In this document: positions 1-10,600 of the stretch, piece by piece
How the letters are laid out: every line of letters starts with the position of its first letter
Position numbering within the stretch: position 1 is the stretch's first letter
NCBI RefSeq assembly: GCF_021739025.1
Contig: NZ_JAKKOT010000002.1
Location: 372,001 to 436,000, forward strand
DNA length: 64,000 bases
Source of the DNA: Gordonia liuliyuniae
GTDB taxonomy: Bacteria > Actinomycetota > Actinomycetes > Mycobacteriales > Mycobacteriaceae
Direction of reading: 5' to 3'
Translations under genes and position numbers: made by a program
Notes under the pieces: model-generated
Told to the model about the DNA's origin: nothing
Databases searched by the model: none
The model's input: the letters and a program-made list of their open reading frames with translations, nothing else

Positions 1-2786
<2,786 letters not shown>

Positions 2787-2788
2787 TG

Positions 2789-2950
2789 CCTCGTATCGCT
2801 AATTCCTTAATGGTTGGCAGCGCCCCGCTGCACATCTGGCGGCGTTGTCGTCGGTCGCGATACCTACCGGTATCCCTTCCTCCTCCGCCTTGCCAGCTGC
2901 ACAGCGGAACACCACCAACCGTCGAGGAATTAACGACACGCGACACGAGG
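2789..2950. repeat. Long imperfect inverted repeat filling the leuS/DUF2804 intergenic space
   Basis: Two arms of about 75 bases (2789-2864 and 2869-2950) are inverted copies around a TACC loop at 2865-2868, with a 7-base bulge in the right arm. Conserved blocks include TAATTCCT and GGTTGG on the left and their complements on the right, and the centre is GATACC/GGTATC. Read as minus-strand RNA, about 9 of 12 differences in the outer two thirds are G-U wobbles and only about three are true mismatches. Read as plus-strand RNA, most are mismatches. The inner purine-rich third pairs poorly. It could be a terminator for the convergent genes, a structured 3' UTR RNA of the DUF2804 gene, or a decayed MITE. 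Confidence 0.75.
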
Positions 2951-2978
2951 GTTCGGGTCGTCAGGGCAGAAGCCGCGT

Positions 2979-4070
2979 TCACACTGTGATGCGCTTCTGC
3001 TCTCCCACGCCGAACACGCCGTCCACCGGCAGCGTCGCTTTCTCGGCGTGGATGACGCCTTCGAACCAGCCGTACGGCGCGTAGTACTCGGCGAGGACTT
3101 TGCGCGGTCCGACGTGCATCGTCGAGCGGACCGTGGGAGTGAACGTGACGTCGACCGCTCCGTGCTGGTCGCGCACGTGCCACTTGCCCCACGGGCCGTC
3201 CGGCCGGGTGAACGTGACCGGCGGAAGACGGTGCAACTCGTTGCCGATCCATACCGCGTTCTCGTTGTAGACGTCCGGTTTCCGGATCTGGTTGTCGGTG
3301 AGGTTGAACCCTTCGACGACGCCGTCGGAGTTGCGGCGCGCGCCGGTGACCCAGTCGTAGCGCATCGGGCGCGGGTAGTCGCCGTGATGATCGTCGAGGA
3401 TGAGGAAACCGCGGTCGTCGGTGAAACCGACACGGTCGTCGCCGAGGACCAGCGAGCCGTGCATCGGCATCATCGCCTTGTGCGAGTAGAGAGCCGCTTC
3501 GTCGGAGAACGGGTGCACGATCACCAGGTGCGCCGCATCGTCTGATCCGCACTCGCCGGTCACGTGCAGAGCCAGCGACGGGTCGTCGCCCTGCGGGTCG
3601 CGGGTCGCGTCGACGGTGACGATGCCGTCGCCGAGGTCGTTTCCGATCGAGATCGCCAGGCCCGAGAACTCTCCGCACGACGTCGTCCCGTCCAGGCCGC
3701 GCGCTACCGACAACATCGGTGACGGGAGTTTCGTCTCGAACCTGCGGATCGTCGCCGCCTTCTTGTCGACGACGAGGACTTGAAGCAGGCCAATGGATTT
3801 CGCGTTGTAGACGGCGCCGAGGACGAAGTGGTCGTCGTCGCCGAGTTGGAAGGCCTCCCACTCCTTGAGCCCCAGGTCGCGGGCGATGCGGCGCGGGGCG
3901 GCGAGCAGACCGTCGCCCGCCGCGTCGAGCGGGCTGATCGTGGGTATCGGCCCGTCGTAGGTGCCGAACTGATATCGGCCGTCGGTCACCAGAGCGGGAG
4001 GCGGCGGCGTGGCCGCAGGCGGGAACGGCACAGCGTTCGACGGCACAGTGTTCGACGGGTCTGGGATCAT
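2979..4070 (-). CDS. DUF2804 family protein
   Basis: This 363-residue protein resembles the DUF2804 family, whose function is unknown. The N-terminus is proline-rich (about residues 1-25), followed by a beta-rich body. Family-like features are the GPWGKWHVRD stretch, the RPMRYDWVTGARR segment and the C-terminal YYAPYGWFEGV block. No signal peptide or membrane helix is evident. The ATG at 4070 gives a family-like N-terminus. The same frame stays open for another 1.5 kb upstream opposite the acyl-CoA dehydrogenase, which is an artefact of high GC. The gene converges on leuS. I infer a lipid-related role only weakly, from the divergent acyl-CoA dehydrogenase. Confidence 0.8.
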   Translation of the reverse strand: MIPDPSNTVPSNAVPFPPAATPPPPALVTDGRYQFGTYDGPIPTISPLDAAGDGLLAAPRRIARDLGLKEWEAFQLGDDDHFVLGAVYNAKSIGLLQVLVVDKKAATIRRFETKLPSPMLSVARGLDGTTSCGEFSGLAISIGNDLGDGIVTVDATRDPQGDDPSLALHVTGECGSDDAAHLVIVHPFSDEAALYSHKAMMPMHGSLVLGDDRVGFTDDRGFLILDDHHGDYPRPMRYDWVTGARRNSDGVVEGFNLTDNQIRKPDVYNENAVWIGNELHRLPPVTFTRPDGPWGKWHVRDQHGAVDVTFTPTVRSTMHVGPRKVLAEYYAPYGWFEGVIHAEKATLPVDGVFGVGEQKRITV

Positions 4071-4236
4071 GGCCCCATTGTGACCACACCGGGGCTGAGT
4101 CCGATGGAATGCCCCGACAAGGCCCGCGGGCGCGGCGGTCGGGTGGGCCGTCAGCTGCAGACATGCCTGTACTGCGTCGGCGGGTACCGGCGGCATTCGT
4201 CCGATTCTGCCTCGTGCGGTAGCTGCACGTAGCCGG

Positions 4237-4272
4237 TTGGCAAGTACCTTACTCAGTAGTAAGGTCAATGTA
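4237..4272 (+). promoter_or_regulatory. Sigma-A promoter of the acyl-CoA dehydrogenase, predicted leaderless
   Basis: TTGGCA at 4237-4242 and TAAGGT at 4260-4265 are separated by 17 bases, close to an ideal housekeeping promoter. The -10 box ends six bases before the ATG at 4272, so transcription would begin at the start codon itself. No Shine-Dalgarno sequence precedes the ATG. The 165 bases between this promoter and the divergent DUF2804 start hold nothing else I recognise. Confidence 0.75.
4246..4265. promoter_or_regulatory. Operator-like perfect inverted repeat over the -10 box
   Basis: ACCTTACT-CAGT-AGTAAGGT is a perfect 8-base inverted repeat with a 4-base spacer. It covers the promoter spacer and the whole -10 hexamer, so a bound protein would block polymerase. 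The form suits a TetR-family repressor, which often controls acyl-CoA dehydrogenase genes in actinobacteria. The repressor is not identified in this window. Confidence 0.7.
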
Positions 4273-5459
4273 TGGCAATCAACCTTGAGCTCCCGGAGAA
4301 GCTGAACTCCACGGTCGAGCGCGCCCGTCTCGCCGCCGAGCACATCTTTCGTCCCATCTCGCGCAAGTACGACAAAGCCGAGCACGAGTACCCGGTCGAG
4401 CTCGATGATCTGGGCAAGATGGCGAAACAGGCCCGTGGCGGCGACAAGGCCGCAGACTCCAGCAGCGACGGGGAGAGCACCGTCAACGGCGTCAACCTCC
4501 GTTCGGTGCTCAACGCACGCGAACTGAGCTGGGGCGACGTCGGATTCATGCTGTCGATCCCCTACCAGGGTCTGGGCAACGCGGCGATCGCCGCCGTCGC
4601 CAACGACGAGCAGCTCGAACGCTTCGCCGACGTGTGGGCCGCCATGGCCATCACCGAACCCGGCTTCGGTTCCGACTCCGCCGCAGTCTCGACCACCGCA
4701 GTCCTCGACGGCGACGAGTACGTCATCAACGGCGAGAAGATCTTCGTGACTGCGGGTTCGCGAGCCGATCACGTCGTCGTCTGGGCGACCCTCGACAAGA
4801 GCGTCGGACGCGCCGCCATCAAGAGCTTCGTCGTCCCGATGTCCACCGAGGGCGTCACGGTCGCGCGCCTCGAGCACAAGCTGGGCATCAAGTCGTCCGA
4901 CACCGCCGTCGTCCGCTTCGACAACGCTCGTGTGCGTGCGGACAACCTGCTCGGCACGCCGGAGATCAACGTCAAGAAGGGTTTCGGCGGCGTCATGCAG
5001 ACGTTCGACAACACCCGTCCGGTCGTTGCCGCGATGGCTGTCGGACTCGGCCGCGCAGCCCTCGAGGAATTGCGCCGCATCATCGAGGAGGCCGGTCACG
5101 AGATCGACTATGACCGACCCGTCGCAGCTCAGCACGCTGCTGTCGCCGAGTTCATCCGCCTTGAGTCGGACTGGGAGGCATCGTGGATGCTGACCCTGCG
5201 TGCCGCGTGGATGGCCGACAACAAGCAACCGAACTCCGCCGAGGCGTCGATGTCGAAGGCGAAGGCCGGTCGCAGTGTCACCGAGCTGACGAACAAGGCC
5301 GTCGAGATCAGCGCTACCGCGGGATTCTCCGAGACCCAACTCCTCGAGAAGTGGGCGCGTGACTCGAAGATCCTCGACATCTTCGAAGGCACGCAGCAGA
5401 TCCAGCAGCTGATCATCGCTCGTCGCGTCCTGGGTAAGAACAGCGCCGACCTCAAGTGA
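4272..5459 (+). CDS. Acyl-CoA dehydrogenase, FadE23-like
   Basis: This 395-residue flavoenzyme should oxidise an acyl-CoA to the trans-2-enoyl-CoA in beta-oxidation, passing electrons to ETF. The N-terminus MAINLELPEKL closely resembles what I recall of mycobacterial FadE23. FAD-binding signatures are AITEPGFGSDSAA and the NGEKIFVTAG strand. The catalytic base is expected to be the Glu of DIFEGTQQIQ near residue 375. The length is normal for the family. It is a single-gene unit with its own promoter, and an operator-like repeat indicates repression. A palindromic element begins 21 bases after the stop and may terminate the transcript. In mycobacteria FadE23 is usually paired with FadE24, and no partner is seen next to this gene. 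Confidence 0.9.
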   Translation: MAINLELPEKLNSTVERARLAAEHIFRPISRKYDKAEHEYPVELDDLGKMAKQARGGDKAADSSSDGESTVNGVNLRSVLNARELSWGDVGFMLSIPYQGLGNAAIAAVANDEQLERFADVWAAMAITEPGFGSDSAAVSTTAVLDGDEYVINGEKIFVTAGSRADHVVVWATLDKSVGRAAIKSFVVPMSTEGVTVARLEHKLGIKSSDTAVVRFDNARVRADNLLGTPEINVKKGFGGVMQTFDNTRPVVAAMAVGLGRAALEELRRIIEEAGHEIDYDRPVAAQHAAVAEFIRLESDWEASWMLTLRAAWMADNKQPNSAEASMSKAKAGRSVTELTNKAVEISATAGFSETQLLEKWARDSKILDIFEGTQQIQQLIIARRVLGKNSADLK

Positions 5460-5479
5460 GGACGGCATCCACCTTCTTC

Positions 5480-5548
5480 TGAGATCAGTACGCTCATCGC
5501 CCCGCAAGGGCATATCGCCCTCGGCGGCCGATGAGCGTACTGATCTCA
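5480..5548. repeat. Palindromic extragenic element, copy A
   Basis: The arms are perfect 20-base inverted repeats (TGAGATCAGTACGCTCATCG at 5480-5499 and its complement at 5529-5548) around a 29-base loop. The element recurs at 34237-34303 with identical arms and partly conserved loop sequence (GGCA..AT.GCCCTC..CGGC). It lies 21 bases after the acyl-CoA dehydrogenase stop. It probably acts as a factor-independent terminator or a REP/MITE-like element. Confidence 0.9.
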
Positions 5549-5588
5549 TTTCCGCTGTCGTGCCTCAGTGATCCCTGCTAGCGTGAAC

Positions 5589-5602
5589 TAGAACACGTTC
5601 CA
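5589..5602. promoter_or_regulatory. KstR-type operator
   Basis: TAGAACACGTTCCA fits the published KstR consensus TnnAACnnGTTnnA at every fixed position. KstR is the TetR-family repressor of sterol catabolism in mycobacteria and rhodococci. The site lies 16 bases upstream of the start of a ketosteroid-isomerase-like gene, which makes control by sterol-derived ligands likely. Confidence 0.7.
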
Positions 5603-5618
5603 ATTTCAGGGAGAGCTC

Positions 5619-6014
5619 ATGACTGCCGACCAGCAGGAAGTCGCATTGTCAGACACGATCGCCGCCGCCGTCCAGGCCTACATCGACGGCCTGACCTCGG
5701 GGACGGCGGAGCAGATCGTCGACCTGTACGCCGACGGGGCAACCGTCGAAGACCCGATTGGCGCTCCCCTGCGCACGACCCGCGACGAACTCCTCGAGTT
5801 CTACGGCATCATCACCGGAATGCCGCACCGCGAAGCGACTCTCGCCTGGACGAGGATCGCCGGCGACACCGCGGTCTTCGAGTTCACCCTCGTCACCGGC
5901 ACGGACGACGCCAAGTTCAAGATCACCCCGGTCGACGTCATGGTCTTCGACGAGCACGGCAAAGTCGCATCCATGCGTGCGGTCTGGAACCCGACGGACC
6001 TCGAGCAGGTCTAA
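5619..6014 (+). CDS. Steroid delta-isomerase-like NTF2-fold protein
   Basis: This 131-residue protein belongs to the SnoaL/NTF2-like superfamily and resembles ketosteroid delta-5 isomerases. Those enzymes move the C5-C6 double bond to C4-C5 in 3-ketosteroids. The segment ATVEDPIGAP resembles the isomerase region holding the catalytic Asp of a DP motif. MRAVWNP near residue 120 is the usual C-terminal strand. The length matches the family. A GGGAG Shine-Dalgarno lies upstream of the ATG. A KstR-type operator directly upstream supports a role in sterol breakdown. The stop overlaps the convergent MFS gene by four bases. Another polyketide-cyclase-like activity is possible. Confidence 0.8.
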   Translation: MTADQQEVALSDTIAAAVQAYIDGLTSGTAEQIVDLYADGATVEDPIGAPLRTTRDELLEFYGIITGMPHREATLAWTRIAGDTAVFEFTLVTGTDDAKFKITPVDVMVFDEHGKVASMRAVWNPTDLEQV

Positions 6015-7186
6015 CGCCGCCTGGTCCAGACGACGGTCGTCGCGACCGCGGCCGCAACCATGCCAGCCAGAATCACGAGCGTGAGGTCTGAGTGGGCGGC
6101 CGCGGCGAGCGCGCCGATGCCGAGCCCGATCTGCTGCGCCATGCCGAGACCCGCGGCGCGGTTGAGAGTCTCGTCGCCTCGACCAGCCAGTATGTGGCCG
6201 TTGACCAGTGGAAAGGCCACCCCGACGCCGAACCCGATCGGCACCGTGGCGACGATGATCGCCGTCGACGTGCCGGGCGCACCGGCCAGCGCAGCGCAGC
6301 CGACGGCGAGAGCGGCGAACGCACACACGAGGAGGCGTCGCACGCCCGGCGGCGTCGACGAACCGCGGGCGACGGTGATCGCGCCCGCCGCGGCCGCCGC
6401 GTTCAGGGGTAGGAAGCCGAGTCCAGCGGCGACCGGCGTCCACCCGTGGTCCTGTTGAAGCGCGAAACTCACCGTGATCACCGAGGCGGCGAGGATCGCA
6501 TTCGCCGCCACGATCGCCGCGTACCCGGACAGCCCGCCCTTCGTGGTCGACAGGCGCGCCGAGCGGAGCCCGACCCCCCGATCGGCTCGGGGCTGCGACG
6601 CTACGAGCCAGCCGATCGTGCACACGGCTGCCGCGACGCCCACCGCCCAGAAGCACCACCGCCACGAGACGGTGGCGAGTGGCGCCGCTACCACAAGGGC
6701 GGCGATCGCCCCCGCGCCGGACACCGTCGAGAACACTGCGAAATCGCGTGCTCTGGTTGAGGCGTTCGCGGTGGCGAGGTGCAGTGCCGCCAGCACGCAG
6801 GTGGTGGTGACCGCTGCAGTCGCTCCTTGCATGGCACGAGCGGCAATCAGGCTCGCGGCCGTGGGTGCGAGGGCGCCCGCTGCCGCGCTGACAGCGAACG
6901 CAGACGCGGCCCATGGGAGCGCCCTCCGCGGATCGACTCGCCGCAAGGCGACGACGGTTCCGGGCAGCATCACCACGAAGGCGGCCGCGAACGGTGTGAC
7001 CAGGAGGTGACGTGCTTGGTCGCCCAGGTCGAGGTCGCGCGCCACCGACGGCGCGAGGAGTGCGATGGCGGTCTCGTCGACGATTATCGTGAACTGCACC
7101 GCGGCCAGTACGAAGACCACGGGCAGTGTCGACTGCCGATACGCACCAGTCACCGACACCTCATCCGCCCGATCTGTCCAACTCAT
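6011..7186 (-). CDS. MFS transporter
   Basis: This integral membrane protein of about 391 residues has around twelve hydrophobic helices, consistent with a proton-driven drug or metabolite exporter. A GQ-like A-loop is weak, but the repeated small-residue helices and the RxxQG segment RAMQGATAA in the first half are MFS features. I chose the ATG at 7186. A GTG at 7153 is an alternative start because GGATGAG lies just ahead of it. Longer upstream extensions are not hydrophobic and are unlikely. It diverges from the NRPS gene across a 438-base gap, so it could export the NRPS product. That role is inferred from position only. Confidence 0.75.
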   Translation of the reverse strand: MSWTDRADEVSVTGAYRQSTLPVVFVLAAVQFTIIVDETAIALLAPSVARDLDLGDQARHLLVTPFAAAFVVMLPGTVVALRRVDPRRALPWAASAFAVSAAAGALAPTAASLIAARAMQGATAAVTTTCVLAALHLATANASTRARDFAVFSTVSGAGAIAALVVAAPLATVSWRWCFWAVGVAAAVCTIGWLVASQPRADRGVGLRSARLSTTKGGLSGYAAIVAANAILAASVITVSFALQQDHGWTPVAAGLGFLPLNAAAAAGAITVARGSSTPPGVRRLLVCAFAALAVGCAALAGAPGTSTAIIVATVPIGFGVGVAFPLVNGHILAGRGDETLNRAAGLGMAQQIGLGIGALAAAAHSDLTLVILAGMVAAAVATTVVWTRRR

Positions 7187-7624
7187 GCGAAGCGTCGCAC
7201 ATGTGCGGAAAGGTCGTGCGGCGGCACGGGAAGAATGTGACTCTCTGTCGCCGGGACGCGAATCCGATGCCATTTGGATTACCCACCGAGATTGGCCGGT
7301 GATTCAGTAGAAGTCCGCCACGACTCGGTGATACCGTCACCTTTTCGACACTGCCGTCGACGTCTTGATCACGAAAGCCCATTGCGTCCTTCTCTGTCAA
7401 TGAATCGAGTCGAGTGATGAATGTCCTGAGTGTACTCACCAGCAGCGGAACCGTTCCGCGCTCCTATTCAACGGCAATGTTCTGCGGACTTCTGAGCGAA
7501 TTGGGGATAGATGGCGGATATGCGCGATATATCGATTCCGTGATCGTTCCGTCGTCAGCGGTATTCAACACTTTGTCGGCGTGATGACCGATCGGTCGGC
7601 TGCGGGCGTGCGGCATATCCGACG
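7187..7624. other. 438-base intergenic region between MFS and NRPS genes
   Basis: This stretch is visibly lower in GC than its surroundings and contains no confident gene. It should hold the divergent promoters of the MFS pump and the NRPS. Short palindromes such as CGATATATCG near 7529-7538 are present, but I could not define an operator. One small plus-strand ORF inside it is listed separately. Confidence 0.5.
7417..7584 (+). CDS. Possible 55-residue small protein before the NRPS
   Basis: An ATG-to-TGA frame encodes MNVLSVLTSSGTVPRS..., with one Cys near residue 23 and a neutral C-terminal half. It ends 40 bases before the NRPS start. There is no good Shine-Dalgarno, and third-codon GC is much lower than in neighbouring genes. 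It may be a leader ORF or chance. It does not resemble MbtH-like proteins. Confidence 0.2.
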   Translation: MNVLSVLTSSGTVPRSYSTAMFCGLLSELGIDGGYARYIDSVIVPSSAVFNTLSA

Positions 7625-10600
7625 ATGACCCGTATTCCACTCAACCGAGCCCAGCGCGCAATCTGGACGGCGCAACACCTGCTCGGCGACGACACCCCGA
7701 TCGCCATCGCACAGTGCTTGGAGATCCGAGGCGCGTTGGACCCGGACCTCCTGGTGACCGTCGTCGGCGAGGTGTCCGAGGCGCTCGGGGTGTCGACCAC
7801 TCGGGTGCACGTCGACGGTGCGGAGCCGTACTTGAGCATCGAGGGCGGATCCGGAGTCGCGACCGAACGCGTCTGCGTCCGTGACGCCGACGATCCCGAC
7901 ACGGCGGCCGCCGAGGCGATGGCGCAGATGTCGACCGCTCCCCTGCCGCCCGACGGGCCGCTGATCCGGTACGCGCTCATCGAGGTCGGCCCGCGGAAGT
8001 GGATCTTCTACGCGAGAGCCCACCACCTGCTGATCGACGGGTACGGGTCGGGGTTGGTGATGCGACACGTCGCCCACCGCTATCGGCGAGCGCTCGGTCA
8101 TCAGGTCGGCGACGCGAAACTGCCCGAGCCGCAACCGATTACCGTGATCGTCGAGCAGGAGCGCGCATACCGGGACTCCGCCAGGCGCTTGCGCGACCGC
8201 GAACACTGGCGGGCGGTGATGGCGGCGGCACCCGAACCACTGCGAACCGGTGAGGACATCGCACCCATCTCCAACCGAACTCACCTCGCCGGAGCAGATC
8301 TGTCGTCCATGACGATTCAGCGACTGGGGGCGACGGCCGCTCGGGCCGCTGTCCCGACTGCCGCGGTACTGGTCGCAGCCGCTGCGGGCTGCCTGTCGCG
8401 GATCACCGACAGATCTGCGATCCCGTTCACGCTGGTCACGTCGACCAGAACCAACGCAGCCGTTCGGGCGACAGCGGGAACCCTGTCGAATCTGCTTCCG
8501 GTGATCGTCGAGCACAGATCGGAGCTGCCGGTTGATCCTCACCTGAGGACGGTTGGACGTCTCCTCTCGGACGCGTTGCGGCACCAGCAGTATCGCTACG
8601 AGGACATGGTCGTCGACCGCGGCGGCATCGGTTCGGAGGTCGCCGGTCTCGTCCGACTCGGGCCGGTCCTCAATCTGGTCCCGTCCCCGCCCGGCATCTC
8701 CCTCGGCGATGGCACGACCTGCGATCTGCGTGTTCTCACGACAGGCCCGGTCAGCGACCTCAACATCAACGTCTACCCCGGCGGCGCGGACCGGTTGCGC
8801 GTCGAGATCGAAGTCAACGCGGACGTCCACCAACCGGCGTTCGCAGACGTGATCCTCGCCGGTGTGCTGGACGCGGTCGCCGCCCTGTGTGACGCGGCGG
8901 GAGACGACCAGATCGACAGCCTCTCGCCCGAAGCTCCGTCGTGGACGTCGTGGACGTCGTGGACGTCGTCGGCGGGGGCGTCCGGGACCCTCGCCGACGG
9001 CTATCTACGGAGCCGGGACTCCACTCGGGTCGCCGTCGTCGACGAGGAGGGCGGCTCGCACTCGTACCGGGAGACCGCCGACGCGGCGGCCGGACTCGCC
9101 GCCGAGCTGAGTTCGCGTGCCGAGCCCGGTGACGTGGTCGCCGTCATCTGTGCACGTTCGCTGCGCAGCGTCGTCGCTGCCTGGGCGGTGGCATCGGCGG
9201 GGATGTGCGTGCTGCCGATCGATCCGTCGCTGCCGGAGCCGCGTCGCCGGACCATGCTCGACGCCGGTTCGCCTGCCGTGGTCGTCGGTCGTGGCAGCGG
9301 CTTCGACATCGACCTCGACGCGGTGAGCGCCGTCAGCGGGCCGACCCGTGTGCGGCGAGCATGCGCCTGTTCGCCTGCGTACCTGCTGTTCACGTCCGGG
9401 AGCACGGGGACCCCGAAAGGGATCTGGGTCTCGCACTCCGGCGTCGCCGATCTGACAGCCGAGATCGCGGCGTCGTACGAGGTCACGTCGGCGAGCGTCG
9501 TCGCGCATCTTGCGTCGCCGGGGTTCGACACAGCGATCGTCGAGATGCTCGCCGCAGCCAACGCCGGGGCCTCGCTCGCCGTCGTGCCCGCACACATCCG
9601 TGGCGGCGACGAACTGGCGCAGTGCCTTCGTGCCCGCGGTGTCACGCATCTGCTCGTCACACCCGCTGTTCTCGCGACGCTGCCCGAGGACGGCATGCCC
9701 GACCTCACGCACCTGATCGTCGGTGGCGACACGTGTCCCGCCCCGTTGATGCGCCGGTGGGCTCGCAGGGCCACGATCCGATGCGCCTACGGGCCCACCG
9801 AGACCACCTGCAGCGTGATGCTCACCGATCCGGTTGCTCCCGGCGGCACCGAGTCGAGGATCCCGCTGGGTCGGCCGATGAGCGGCGTCCGGCTCCAGGT
9901 GCTGAACCGACGTCTGCGCCCCGTCCCCCGTGGCGGCGAAGGCGAACTCTATGTGTGTGGGCCGAGTCTGGCGATCGGGATCGTCGGCCGGCCTGCGGCC
10001 ACGGCGAGCCGCTTCGTCGCGTCGATCGACCGCGGTGGTGAACGCATGTACCGCACCGGCGATCGCGTGCGACGGGGCACCGACGATCAGATCTGGTTCA
10101 TCGGTCGTGCCGACGACCAAGTGAAGATCCTCGGGGTGCGAATCGAGCTCGCCGAGATCGATCGCGCAGTGCTCGAGACGGGGATCGTATCGGCCAGTGC
10201 CACGATCGCGCATGAGACTGAGCGAGGCCGTCGCCTGCACACCTACGTCGTCGCGGCGGGTACGCGCGACGACATCGCTCGACGTGTCCGCGACGATGTC
10301 CGGACTCGACTGGGAACCGCGTACACGCCTGCGGGCGTCACCGTCGTCGACGAACTGCCGCTGACGGTCAACAACAAGCTCGACCGTGCCCGACTTCCGG
10401 CGCCGACGGCGGCGCCTAGGCGCGAGCACCGGCGGCCGACCGACACGTCGCAGCGAGCTGCCGTCGACGCGTTCGAGCACGCGTTGGGTGTCTCGGCGAT
10501 CGGGCTCGACGACGACTTCTTCGACATGGGCGGCGACTCGCTGGCGGCGACCACGGTGGTCGCCCGGATCGCCGCCGTCCACCGTGTACGGATCGGTGTG

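Noticed and set aside
4071-5549. N-terminal extension of the DUF2804 frame, opposite the acyl-CoA dehydrogenase
   Set aside because: The family-like part begins at 4070, and the remaining frame is antisense to a well supported gene.
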